The notes below the pieces were generated by a model. That model ran no database searches. It saw only the letters and a program-made list of their open reading frames with translations, and was not told the DNA's origin. This document shows, piece after piece, positions 1-8,541 of a stretch of DNA of 64,000 nt. Made by a program: the position numbers and the translations under genes. Source of the stretch: CANDOC01 sp965261725 (GTDB lineage: Bacteria; Pseudomonadota; Gammaproteobacteria; Pseudomonadales; Endozoicomonadaceae). The stretch lies in contig CBDHDU010000031.1 of assembly GCA_965261725.1 (NCBI GenBank), positions 248,001 through 312,000 on the forward strand, given 5' to 3'. Numbering within the stretch: position 1 is the stretch's first letter; each line of letters starts with the position of its first letter.

Positions 1-753
1 GCCGTTCCTGTGATGGCGATCATGTACATTGTGGGCAGTCTGTTTATTCTGCTGACTAACCTGGAAGCCGTAGCTCACGGTTTCAAGATGATCTTCATCG
101 GTGCTTTTGACCCAATGGCCGCCACCGGTGGTGTACTGGGTGCAACCATTAAAGAAGCCGTTCGTTACGGTGTATCCCGCGGTCTGTTCTCTAACGAAGC
201 TGGTATGGGTTCTACCCCACACGCTCACGCGGTTGCTAAAGTTGACCACCCTGTACAGCAGGGCAATGTAGCGATGTTCGGTGTATTCTTCGACACCTTC
301 GTAATCCTGACCATCACCGCGCTGGTGATCCTGACTGTGCCCATTGACGGTTCTGTTACCGGTATCGAGCTGACCCAGATGGCCTTTACTGCAGGCATGG
401 GCTCCTTCGGTGGTATCTTTATCGCGATTGCGCTGTTGTTCTTCGCTTTCTCTACCATCGTGGGTTGGTACTTCTTCGGTGAAGCTAACGTGCGCTTCCT
501 GTTCCGCAAAAATGGTGACAAGGCGGTTAAGATTTACGGCCTGATCGTTATGCTGTTTATCGTACTGGGCTGCACACTGAAGGTAGAGTTCGTATGGGAA
601 CTGGCGGATATGTTTAACGGCATCATGGTACTGCCTAACCTGGTTGGTCTGTTGCTGCTGGCTAAAGTTGTAAGCTCCAAGCTGAAAGACTTTGAAGACA
701 AGTTCCTGCCTGAAAATGAAGGTGAAACCGGTAAGCCTGCTGAACAGCACTAA
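1..753 (+). CDS. Sodium/alanine (AGCS-type) symporter, C-terminal part
   Basis: Open from the first base of the window, so the N-terminal half lies outside it. The product is an integral inner-membrane protein of the alanine/glycine:cation symporter family, which couples amino-acid uptake to sodium. The sequence shows several hydrophobic helices and the family signature SRGLFSNEAGMGSTPHAHA near the start of the visible part. It ends in a charged, cytosolic-looking tail rich in Glu and Lys. A strong terminator follows the stop codon directly. The family call is firm; the exact substrate (alanine, glycine or another small amino acid) cannot be read from the sequence. Confidence 0.88.
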   Translation, partial: AVPVMAIMYIVGSLFILLTNLEAVAHGFKMIFIGAFDPMAATGGVLGATIKEAVRYGVSRGLFSNEAGMGSTPHAHAVAKVDHPVQQGNVAMFGVFFDTFVILTITALVILTVPIDGSVTGIELTQMAFTAGMGSFGGIFIAIALLFFAFSTIVGWYFFGEANVRFLFRKNGDKAVKIYGLIVMLFIVLGCTLKVEFVWELADMFNGIMVLPNLVGLLLLAKVVSSKLKDFEDKFLPENEGETGKPAEQH

Positions 754-775
754 TACCCGTTAATCCTTTGGTTTG

Positions 776-811
776 AATAAATAGAGCTGCTAAAGCAGCT
801 CTATTTATTTT
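776..811. terminator. Bidirectional intrinsic terminator after the symporter gene
   Basis: A perfect 15-bp stem (776-790 with 795-809) around a TAAA loop is followed by a T-rich run on the plus strand and preceded by an A-rich run. It should stop transcription from the symporter and from minus-strand reading of the adjacent IS. Confidence 0.85.
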
Positions 812-831
812 GGTACAAGTAGATAAGCCAG

Positions 832-1137
832 TTATTCAGTCAGACTAGATGGATCTTCAGGAATATCTTTGTACTTGGCAGGTATAAGAGCACGGTAATA
901 ATCCGCATGACAGTCATCCATGTTCATTAACAACAATCTGATGCAATGATCTTTGGTTAGTCCAGCATAGCCGGGAATAAATAGTGGCTGGAGCTGCAGT
1001 TTTTTTTGCTTCAGATGAATTTCGAGCCTTGACAAGCTTATGTATCCCGTTTGCAGAACCACTAACGGTTTGCCTGTTTCGATTAAATTGATCAGCATTT
1101 CCACGCAAGGTTGTGCAGCAAGGAAGTAACTGCTCAA
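832..1137 (-). CDS. Small unknown ORF downstream of the IS66-type transposase
   Basis: A 101-codon frame with a TTG start that overlaps the transposase stop codon by 4 bases, which suggests translational coupling. It ends inside the putative terminal inverted repeat. I do not recognise the protein. It is mildly hydrophobic at the N-terminus and has a cluster of Asp/His/Tyr near residues 73-80. It could be an accessory protein of the IS or a degraded passenger gene. It is supported by the tight overlap and by lying within the apparent element ends; nothing shows that it is expressed. Confidence 0.35.
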   Translation of the reverse strand: MSSYFLAAQPCVEMLINLIETGKPLVVLQTGYISLSRLEIHLKQKKLQLQPLFIPGYAGLTKDHCIRLLLMNMDDCHADYYRALIPAKYKDIPEDPSSLTE

Positions 1138-2735
1138 AATCCGTAGGCGGCATCACCCATGAGCCGGGCAGATTTATCCCGCACCACGTCTGACAGTCTG
1201 GGAATCATCTGGGTTCCGCAGATTCTATCTTTTAGATAGTTGGAGAAGGATATGCCGTGCAGCCTGCATGTTTTTTTCAGGCTTGCAAATGTATCCCGGC
1301 AACGCTGACCGAGATGACTTCGAGTGCCACCACTGATCTTTTGTCGTTTCACGTACTCCCTGATTTGCCGCTCACTCAGGTTATTATGAAGTGGCAGCCA
1401 TGGATACTTTAGTATCAGCAATAACTCCTCCCGTGCCCGGTGAAGCTTACCCAGGACAGCACGAAGGTCAGGATAGTCAGACTGTGTCGCCACCCAGTGA
1501 TTAAAATCCTGTTCAATCTGCGCCTTCCGTATGGCTGTCGGCGCTTGGCAATAGGTCTCAATATCGTCGTATATATGCCAGAACTGCTTTTCCATCCAGT
1601 CACGGGCAGCCCGTTCCTGCTTATTGGCAGGGATCAGCTTTGCCAGTGGGCGGCTGGCATGGAACCAGCACAGGGAATGTTCAAACGCCGTGTCAAACTG
1701 CCGGGCACCGTCACTGTGGATGACCATGGCTTCAGGGCAGCCGTTGTTTAACAGGCCTGCCTTGAGAACAGCCTCTGTCGCTTTACGACGCTGCTCTTTG
1801 GCAAAGAGTTTATGGTCATCCAGAAAGGCTTTCCAGGCAGCTTCGTTCAGAAAGTGGATTTCCCCATAAGCAGACAAGGTATCAATCCACCTGTCAGCCA
1901 TTTCTACCTGCTTCATATAACTGAGTGCAGCCGGGTTCAGGATATGAGAGCGACGCTTTCCCTGAAGCAGGGTCAGGAAATTAATGCGGCTTTTGCTGTC
2001 GGTTGAAGAAAATACGGTAAAAGTGTCGTTACCGATTACCGTGCAATAGCCGTTTTTTCCATCATGTCGAGCACCTGTGTCGTCTACAAGCAGCATACGG
2101 GAACAGGCAATACCTGTTTCGAGAATATCTTCCCGCTCCTGATGAAACAGCTCATGCCCCTGCGTCAGTAAGGCATTGAGTTTGCCCTCAGAGATTGGGC
2201 AGCCATGGCTGTGCAACCAGTCAAGCAACAACGGTTGGGTAACACTACAGGAATGATAAAGATCCAGCACCATGGATCTGAGGTTATCACCGAAGCGACC
2301 TTTTATATGGATAGGCAACGGTGCAATGACAGTCTGACCTTCAGGGGTAAGCCATACTTCGCGACGGTAGCGTGTTGTCGTGAACTCCAGATTCACATCA
2401 ACATGGGTAAAATCCTGATAGCCTTTGCGCTTCCAGTTATCCTGTACACCCGCTGCCGGGCAAATTTCCTCACGAACAGAAGAAGGAGAAGGCTTGGCTG
2501 TGCGACCCGGTTCCGGTGATCGGGAACGTTTGCTCCTGGGTGGCGTTTCAGCTGGCGACGTTGACTGACTGTCCTTATTTTCAACGTCTTCCGACGTTTT
2601 TTTGTTCGGGCGAATTTTTGGTTGCCCCTTGAGTTTTTTAAGGTGCCGGATTTCCTCGCGCAGGGCGGTATTTTCGGCTGTCAGCTTATTGATTTTGTCG
2701 AGTAGCGTGCTGACAAGAGCCTTGAGTTCACGCAT
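1134..2735 (-). CDS. IS66-family transposase (divergent type)
   Basis: The 533-residue product has a Leu-zipper-like coiled coil at the N-terminus (about residues 1-35), a low-complexity Ser/Pro/Arg linker, and then an IS66-type DDE core. VDDTGARHDGKNGYC around residues 218-232 matches the first-Asp region, HSDGARQFDTAFEHSLCWFH the second, and NNLSERQIREYVKRQKISGG the C-terminal Glu region. Length and order fit the single-ORF transposase of IS66-like elements. No frameshift or stop is seen, so the gene may be active. It catalyses DNA cutting and strand transfer of its own element. Confidence 0.85.
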   Translation of the reverse strand: MRELKALVSTLLDKINKLTAENTALREEIRHLKKLKGQPKIRPNKKTSEDVENKDSQSTSPAETPPRSKRSRSPEPGRTAKPSPSSVREEICPAAGVQDNWKRKGYQDFTHVDVNLEFTTTRYRREVWLTPEGQTVIAPLPIHIKGRFGDNLRSMVLDLYHSCSVTQPLLLDWLHSHGCPISEGKLNALLTQGHELFHQEREDILETGIACSRMLLVDDTGARHDGKNGYCTVIGNDTFTVFSSTDSKSRINFLTLLQGKRRSHILNPAALSYMKQVEMADRWIDTLSAYGEIHFLNEAAWKAFLDDHKLFAKEQRRKATEAVLKAGLLNNGCPEAMVIHSDGARQFDTAFEHSLCWFHASRPLAKLIPANKQERAARDWMEKQFWHIYDDIETYCQAPTAIRKAQIEQDFNHWVATQSDYPDLRAVLGKLHRAREELLLILKYPWLPLHNNLSERQIREYVKRQKISGGTRSHLGQRCRDTFASLKKTCRLHGISFSNYLKDRICGTQMIPRLSDVVRDKSARLMGDAAYGF

Positions 2736-2911
2736 AGGAATTTCAAAAAATCATTATTCCAGTCATTCCTGTAACCTTTGGTTTTCCACCCTCTCAGCAT
2801 CCTATTACCTGACACTGAATGTTGTGCTTATCTGTCTGATACCACCTAAATCCTATTGATTTGCCCGATCTCACCCTGAAATCCTGATTTCAGACGGATT
2901 GAGGGCGTGAA

Positions 2912-4013
2912 CTATGCGATGGGTTTCGCAAGCGCAAGCTGTTGGTGGTGTTTGTACAGCTCGCGCTGCGGCTTGCCGCGGGTAATGCCGGTAAAGATCA
3001 TCTGAGCCTGGCAGAGGATGCATTGCAGCGGGTCGAGCCCAAAGGTTTGTTTCAGTAACGCCGGAAAGGTGATTTTCAGGGCGTTTCGTTCGGGCTGATT
3101 GAGCAGGTTGTAGACGGTGAGCAGCAATGTAGCCCTTCCCCGGCAGGCCAGAAAACCATAATACCGGATCATTCGGAAACCTTTGTCGGGAATATGCTGT
3201 GTCAGTCGTTCTATAAATTCTTCCCCTTCACAGGTTTCATGGCGGCGGGTTTTGGTGCGGTGATCCAGATACTCATACACCACGGTATCACCGCCATAGT
3301 GTTTCAGGCGCGACATGGCCAGCGGTGGTCGTTTGATATAGCGCCCCAGGTAGCTGATGGTGCGGTGGGGGCTTTTGGTGGCTTTGGCAAAATGGACGAT
3401 CCAGTCCTTTTGGTATTGCTCATCGAGGAAATCATTGAAGCCGGAAAGGTCATGACAGCTGTCTTTCAGCTCGGAAGGCAGATCCAGCTCGCCACGTTTA
3501 AACGCTTCCCTGAGCAGGTTGATCACGCCGTAACGCCACGCGGGCATGATGGCGTTTTTGGTGAAGTAGACTGACGTCCATTGCTGGTTTCCGTCGTATA
3601 ATCCGCCACGGGCCACAGAGAGGTGAATATGAACATTCCAGTTCACCCAGTAAGGTGCGGTTGATTCTGAACAGCTCCCAGAGTGCATCAGGCATCGTAA
3701 AGGTGATGTGTTGCCACTCAGTATCCGGCAACAGCGCTTTCTGGTCAGCAATCCACTGATCGGTCAGTTTTTTGCCGCAGGTATTACACAACCGGGCTTT
3801 ACAGCCAAAGCAGATCTTTTTGGTGTGAGAGCATTCATGGTTGCTGCATACAAAGCTGGCATACCCCATGATCACCCGCCCGCAGGCCAGTACTTTGCTG
3901 ATCGCATCAACCACAGCAGGGCGTATCGTATCGGCGTTGCGCTGGTAATAACGCCACCATAACTGATCGCGTAGCAGTAATTGTTTTAGTTTGGACGGCG
4001 GTCGGCTGGTCAT
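2912..4013 (-). pseudogene. IS91-family transposase, internal deletion and frameshift
   Basis: The N-terminal part (about 4013-3660) carries the zinc-binding region with CNTCGKKLTDQW and the FTMPDALWELFRINR motif. The C-terminal part (about 3640-2912) resumes in another frame at WNVHIHLSVARGGLY and runs to a normal-looking end. In the family these two motifs are separated by about 30 more residues, so a stretch has been lost together with the frame near 3640-3680. The HUH-type rolling-circle transposase is therefore dead. The element's outer ends are not resolved. Confidence 0.8.
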
Positions 4014-4093
4014 ACGGCCTCATCAATACAGTCGCACGGATGAGATGATAACGAATGCAGCCGGTGAAGGGGATGGCATCCTGAGGTTGTTTT

Positions 4094-5119
4094 TCAGTCG
4101 TCCTCCTCTGCCAGTCTTTTGCGTTTACGGTGTTTTCTGAATTTGTGATTGGCCAGCGCCTTCGCACTGTTGAGGGTCACCGGGGGCTGACACCGGGTAC
4201 AGGTGCGTTCCCCGCTGTGGTGACTTTGGTTGTGATTGGCCAGCGCCTTCGCACTGTTGAGGGTCACCGGGGGCTGACACCGGGTACAGGTGCGTTCCCT
4301 GCTGTGGTGACTGCGGTTGTGATTGGCCAGCGCCTTCGCACTGTTGAGGGTCACCGGGGGCTGACACCGGGTACAGGTGCGTTCCCTGCTGTGGTGACTG
4401 CGGTTGTGATCGGCCAGCGCCTTCGCACTGTTGAGGGTCACCGGGGGCTGACACCGGGTACAGGTGCGTTCCCCGCTGTGGTGACTTTTGTTGTGACCGG
4501 CCAGCGCCTGAGCACTTTTGAGGGTCACCGGGGGCTGACACTGGGTACAGGTGCGTTCCCCGCTGTGGTGACTGCGGTTGTGATTGGCCAGCGCCTGAGC
4601 ACTGTTGAGGGTCACCGGGGGCTGACACCGGGTACAGGTGCGTTCCCCGCTGTGGGAGGCGCTTATATGGCTAGCTAATGATGCAGCTGTTTTGTAATAC
4701 TTTTGGCACAGGGAACACTGAAAAGGTTTCTGGCCGGATTCAACCATTTGAAAAACTGAAGGTGAAGGCGGATCTTGAGGTGATACTGTGAATTCGGTAT
4801 CCGAACTGTTTGTTTCTTTTTCATCGTCGTCTGGCGGTTCTTGTTTAATGCAAGATGTACATTGTTTTAGCCATTGACCAATTTCAGGCAACACAGGAGA
4901 GTCATCAGTCACCTTTACAATTACAACCTCCGAATTGTCATCGAGTCGTATTTTCTTGATTTGTGGTTGGGATGATCCGGGTTCTGAGCTATTGTCTGCT
5001 TCATTTTCACCGGCCCCGGATGAAGGAATAAAAGCGCTTGCAAACAAAGCTATCAAGCTTGAAAGGAAGGCACTTTTTATTTTTTTTGACCAGTTTCTTT
5101 GAATGGAGAAGAAAGTCAT
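4094..5119 (-). CDS. Exported C2H2 zinc-finger array protein with basic C-terminal tail
   Basis: With the ATG at 5117-5119 the product has 341 residues and opens with a convincing signal peptide: basic n-region, SAFLSSLIALFASAFI core, then a small-residue cleavage region. An ATG at 5158 is also in frame but places 13 residues ahead of it. An acidic, Ser/Pro-rich linker (about 40-130) is followed by seven C2H2 fingers. The first (PFQCSLCQKYY...H...H, about 135-156) fits the classical C-x2-C-x12-H-x4-H pattern exactly. Six 29-residue repeats follow with C-x2-C-x14-H-x3/4-H and HSGERT linkers like the eukaryotic TGEKP linker. The tail RKHRKRKRLAEEDD resembles a nuclear localisation signal. Such arrays are typical of animals. 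I infer a secreted DNA-binding effector; function and host target are unproven. Confidence 0.75.
   Translation of the reverse strand: MTFFSIQRNWSKKIKSAFLSSLIALFASAFIPSSGAGENEADNSSEPGSSQPQIKKIRLDDNSEVVIVKVTDDSPVLPEIGQWLKQCTSCIKQEPPDDDEKETNSSDTEFTVSPQDPPSPSVFQMVESGQKPFQCSLCQKYYKTAASLASHISASHSGERTCTRCQPPVTLNSAQALANHNRSHHSGERTCTQCQPPVTLKSAQALAGHNKSHHSGERTCTRCQPPVTLNSAKALADHNRSHHSRERTCTRCQPPVTLNSAKALANHNRSHHSRERTCTRCQPPVTLNSAKALANHNQSHHSGERTCTRCQPPVTLNSAKALANHKFRKHRKRKRLAEEDD
4145..4655. repeat. 87-bp tandem repeat array, about six units
   Basis: Units start every 87 bp (4145, 4232, 4319 and so on) and are nearly identical. Each encodes one 29-residue zinc finger of the minus-strand protein. Because 87 is a multiple of three, other frames on both strands stay open through the array and look like genes but are not. 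Units differ at only a few bases, which points to recent expansion or gene conversion. Confidence 0.92.
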
Positions 5120-5157
5120 ATGACGCTGACGGGCTACCTGAGAAAGAGCTTTTATCA

Positions 5158-5228
5158 TAGGTCAGACAATAGGTTTGAGCCTGACGTTTAGTGCAATCAA
5201 AAAGTTGCCGCGCAGCGGCCTACGTTCA
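5158..5228. repeat. 71-bp interspersed repeat, copy 1
   Basis: Identical to 63894-63964. It holds two short hairpins: GTCAG...CTGAC at the left and gccgc-gca-gcggc at the right. This copy lies between the zinc-finger gene and the IS630 remnant, and overlaps the end of the remnant's reading frame. Confidence 0.8.
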
Positions 5229-5532
5229 ACGTGCAACACCATTGAACGTGCAACACCACTGAACTTGAACGTGCAACACCATTGAACTTGCTGTTAACTG
5301 CAACCTCAGTGCCTTCAAGTACGCAGCGCTTGCGTGTTCTCTGCACGGTTTTGGTTGATACATCGCAAGCCTGGCTGGTCTGTACTTCGGTCAGTTTAGG
5401 ACCGTTCTCATCCAGACATAAAAGAATCTGGGCATGGATACGCTTGTGTTTAGCAATCTTAGCCTGATGAATGGTGTCTTTAAGTTGTTGCTGTTCTTCC
5501 TGCGACAGACAAACGCGATATCGGGTAGGCAT
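5197..5532 (-). pseudogene. IS630-type transposase, N-terminal fragment
   Basis: About 80 residues match the helix-turn-helix start of IS630/Tc1-type transposases (LSQEEQQQL, then a HAQILLCLDENG helix and a second HTH ending TVQRTRKRCVLEG). After that the frame runs into a degenerate region of three near-copies of a 17-base motif (aacgtgcaacaccattg, 5229-5290) and then the 71-bp repeat. The catalytic DDE domain is missing, so this is a decayed fragment. Confidence 0.65.
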
Positions 5533-5688
5533 AGCGAACTTCTGAGTAATCTGAAAAGTTCACCATGCCTGAATGAGAATTTGCGACATTGCCACAGGAC
5601 AATCAAATTGGATTTATGTACTAGCTACATTGCTGAGCAGATTGCAATACTTTCAGGAGTACCTGTTAGAACAATACTCTGGACACTT

Positions 5689-7065
5689 TCATGCAGCGAT
5701 AGCACCATAGCTGCTGAACTCCTGATATGCGCCCATGACTTTTCTATCATTCATGGTCAATCCTAACTTTTCAAAAACTCTGCACATCAAGTGTTGGTTG
5801 AATAAACGACGTTTCCAGCTCGTAATTGAGATCACCGTTTTGCCTGTGGTACCTTTTTCTTCCCGATCAGCCAGTTTGAGCAGATTAAGGGCAGAGAATG
5901 AAGCATTAATCTGAGTATGAATCGCCTGCTTATTACATGACTGGCAATCTATCAGGCCTGTATATTGCTTGGCACCCCGGAATACAAACTCAATTTGAAA
6001 GCGAGCTTTGTAATATTTGACGATAGTCATTGCGTCCAGCCCTGTATCTGTTGAGTAAATCAGGGCTATGCCTATCTTGTTTTTTCGCTGCACCCTCAGC
6101 ATCACAACCCGAATGTGACGCTTCAGGCATTTGGAATGAACGATGGCAGTATAAACCTCTTCTCCGGGCTGTGTTGTCGGCGATAGTTGAAGGGCTACAA
6201 CCCCTATATTTCCTGCATTTCTGGATAAGCCTATGACTCGTGGGCATTACATAATTTTTGTAACTTCTGCTAATCATAAGTCCCATCGGACAACCTGTGA
6301 TTGGTGCGTTAGTACGCCAACTATTGCCGGCAACACAGCCTCTTCTCCGGCTTCTAACTGACCTACGTGTTCAAACCGGTTCAAGTCTTTTTCGAGATTC
6401 ACTTTGCCGTCGTAAAGTTTTGGACGACCTTGCCCTGAGTACGAGCCGCTATAGAGCCACTTCAGGTCGGCATCTGTTCTTAACTTCCCAACAATCTGTA
6501 AACCCGCAGCAAGGACTGCGGACACGAATTTTTCCTTGAAATAGTAGGCGTCCACAGCCAGATAGATTACCCCCATAGCAAGAAGATCTCCGGCCAGTTT
6601 CAAAACTTGCTCAGCGTAAAGGTCAACACGGGTTTTATCTTTCTCGTCCAGCGTCTGCCGGGCATCAAGCGCATAAGCCGTATTGGACTGCAAATCAACA
6701 ACACCAAGCAAAGATAGCTCAAGCCCTCGCTCTGATTGACCTGTGCAGCCACGCCAAAACATGCCAAGGCCATCGGTCTTCTTGCCACTTTTGGTCATAA
6801 AGCTGGCATCGAGCGCTGCGATTTTCTCTTTGGACGTTAACAGTACGCCGGACAGCATCAGGCAGTTGAGTTTGAAAAAATCGAAGGTCCGGCGATACCA
6901 GCGTCTGAATCGTTTTTCACTCATGGAGGAGTAACGGCTCATGTTGCAGAAAGTGGCTTTACCCTGAACGATAATGAGCGTGATAAGCAATTGGAAGATG
7001 AATGCTTTTTGGGGCTTTTTGACCTTGGACATCTTGCCCAGAGCGGTCTTTACTATGTTATCCAT
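5689..7065 (-). pseudogene. IS4-family transposase interrupted by a MITE
   Basis: The upstream part (7065-6350) encodes the N-terminus and the first catalytic Asp region (IAALDASFMTKSGKKTDGLG). The downstream part (6150-5689) encodes the Y-x2-R-x6-E box (YYKARFQIEFVFRGAKQYTG). The MITE at 6167-6340 separates them. Deleting the MITE and one copy of its 9-bp duplication joins GQLEAGEE to VYTAIVHSK in a single uninterrupted frame. The break is therefore due only to that insertion. Confidence 0.88.
6167..6340. mobile_element. 174-bp MITE, copy 1 (inside the IS4 transposase)
   Basis: The terminal inverted repeats start ggctgtgttg(t/c)cggc. The copy is flanked by the 9-bp direct repeat tcttctccg (6158-6166 and 6341-6349). 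It is almost identical to 34083-34256. The ends and the 9-bp duplication resemble IS903-type (IS5 family) elements, so an IS5-family transposase is the likely helper; this is an inference. The short reading frame inside is not a gene. Confidence 0.92.
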
Positions 7066-7166
7066 GAGAGGAAAGTGGCAGCGAGCATAGAGGGTTTGGC
7101 TTCTCTATTATCGCTATTTTCTCTCATGGTCACTTTCGTCTGAAAACTGTCCACAGTATTGTTAGA

Positions 7167-7202
7167 AAAAACGGCTGTAACCGGGTATTAGCCCGGTTAC
7201 AG
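7167..7202 (-). terminator. deoA intrinsic terminator
   Basis: An 11-bp perfect stem (7175-7185 with 7192-7202) is followed on the minus strand by ccgttttttc. It lies 7 bases beyond the deoA stop, with the IS4 target site directly adjoining the T tract. Confidence 0.88.
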
Positions 7203-7208
7203 AGGTGA

Positions 7209-8540
7209 TTAAGCTATACGCTTGTAAATACAGGGATCTCGTTCGGGGGCAGTGTTACCAGTTGAGATGGTATTACGTAGCATATCCGCCGCCTGATTCC
7301 ATGACGTTTCATCATTTGCATGAATCGTGGCAATCGGCTTGCCGGCTTCCAGTTTATCTCCAAGACGACAAATATCAGTAATACCGACGGCGTAATCAAT
7401 ACTGTCAGCCGCAACCTTGCGTCCACCGCCCAGTTGAATAACCGCAATACCGACATCTCTGGCATTCATAGAAGTGATGTAACCTTCATCCTCACTCGCT
7501 CCGGTAAAGAATACCGGTTTGATAATGCTGGCTTTGGGCAGGTATTCATCATACTTGTCCATAAAGTCAGCCGGACCTCCCAGCCCTGCTACCATTTCGC
7601 CGAAGATTTCAGCTGCCTTGCCGTTATCAAGCACGGTCATCAGCTTATCCATTGCCTGATCGGTATCTTCTGCCAGTCCGCCGGAAACCAGCAGTTCAGC
7701 CGATTGTACCATGTTGATTTCATGCAGGCGTTCGTTGCGATATTCACCGGTCAGATAGCGAACCGCTTCCCGCACTTCCACCGCATTACCGGCACTGGAT
7801 GCCAAACACTGGTTCATATCGGTTAGCAAAGCAGTGGTTTTAACACCGGCACCATTGGCAACCCGCACAATACTTTCTGCCAGTTCAACGGACTTTTCAT
7901 AGGTCGGCATAAACGCACCACTGCCGACTTTGACATCCATGACCAGCGCATCCAAACCTTCTGCCAGTTTTTTGGCGAGAATGGAGGCGGTAATCATATC
8001 GACGGATTCAACGGTGGCGGTCACATCCCGAATGGCATAAATACGTTTGTCAGCCGGGGCAAGTTCACCGGTCTGACCGATAATGGCGACACCGGTTTCT
8101 TTTACCACTTTGCGCAGCAGGTCTTCAGAAGCGTTGGTGTTGTAGCCGGGAATACTGTCAAACTTATCCAGCGTACCGCCGGTATGACCGAGCCCGCGAC
8201 CGGAAATCATCGGTACATAACCACCGCAGGCGGCAATCATTGGTCCCAGCATCAAACTGACAACGTCGCCTACACCGCCGGTAGAGTGTTTGTCCAGAAT
8301 CGGGCCATTCAGTCCTTCTTTGCTCCAGTCCAGCACTTCACCGGAATCACGCATGGCACAGGTCATTGCCACACGTTCGTCAATGTTCATCCCCTGAAAG
8401 AAGATTGCCATTGCCAGGGCAGAAACCTGGCCTTCGGAAACCGTATTACCGGTCACACCGAGAATAAATTCACGGATTTCCTGTTCAGAAAGGACTTCAC
8501 CTTCCCGCTTGCGCCGGATGACTTCCTGTGGAAGAAACAT
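7209..8540 (-). CDS. deoA: Thymidine phosphorylase
   Basis: Cleaves thymidine and deoxyuridine with phosphate to give the base and deoxyribose-1-phosphate, feeding the deoxyribose catabolic path. The 443-residue product is full length for the family. It has the phosphorylase signature GRGLGHTGGTLDK near residue 109 and the KxGSGA phosphate-binding motif in VMDVKVGSGAFM. The start MFLPQEVIRRKR matches the family start and is preceded by AGGAGGT at a good distance. An earlier in-frame start would add eight residues and is unlikely. It begins one base after the deoC stop, so the two form an operon. Cytosolic. Confidence 0.95.
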   Translation of the reverse strand: MFLPQEVIRRKREGEVLSEQEIREFILGVTGNTVSEGQVSALAMAIFFQGMNIDERVAMTCAMRDSGEVLDWSKEGLNGPILDKHSTGGVGDVVSLMLGPMIAACGGYVPMISGRGLGHTGGTLDKFDSIPGYNTNASEDLLRKVVKETGVAIIGQTGELAPADKRIYAIRDVTATVESVDMITASILAKKLAEGLDALVMDVKVGSGAFMPTYEKSVELAESIVRVANGAGVKTTALLTDMNQCLASSAGNAVEVREAVRYLTGEYRNERLHEINMVQSAELLVSGGLAEDTDQAMDKLMTVLDNGKAAEIFGEMVAGLGGPADFMDKYDEYLPKASIIKPVFFTGASEDEGYITSMNARDVGIAVIQLGGGRKVAADSIDYAVGITDICRLGDKLEAGKPIATIHANDETSWNQAADMLRNTISTGNTAPERDPCIYKRIA

Positions 8541-8541
8541 C

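Larger units (their letters stand above)
820..2834 (-). mobile_element. IS66-type insertion sequence with an extra downstream ORF
   Basis: The element carries a full-length IS66-like transposase and a small ORF overlapping its 3' end. Imperfect inverted ends are visible: agataagc plus a ttcagt block at about 820-846, and the same motif inverted at about 2808-2834. I could not find a clear target duplication, so the outer borders are approximate. It differs in sequence from the three 1610-bp IS66 copies elsewhere in the window, so it is a separate IS type. Confidence 0.6.
5672..7161 (-). mobile_element. IS4-family insertion sequence with 6-bp target duplication, split by a MITE
   Basis: The ends carry the inverted repeat caatactctggaca (left) and tgtccacagtattg (right). 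The element is flanked by the direct repeat ttagaa at 5666-5671 and 7162-7167. It sits just past the deoA terminator. It is 1490 bp long because a 174-bp MITE plus its 9-bp duplication lies inside; without them it would be 1307 bp. Confidence 0.88.

Noticed and set aside
4145..4655. CRISPR-like array
   Set aside because: The units are contiguous coding repeats without spacers of unique sequence.
4130..4678. Long open frames on the plus strand and in a second minus frame across the 87-bp repeats
   Set aside because: They arise because the repeat length is a multiple of three. Only the minus frame with C2H2 spacing has a signal peptide and a meaningful protein.
6167..6290. Short reading frame inside the 174-bp MITE (also at 34083-34202)
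   Set aside because: It runs out of the element into unrelated flanks in each copy, so it is not a conserved gene.
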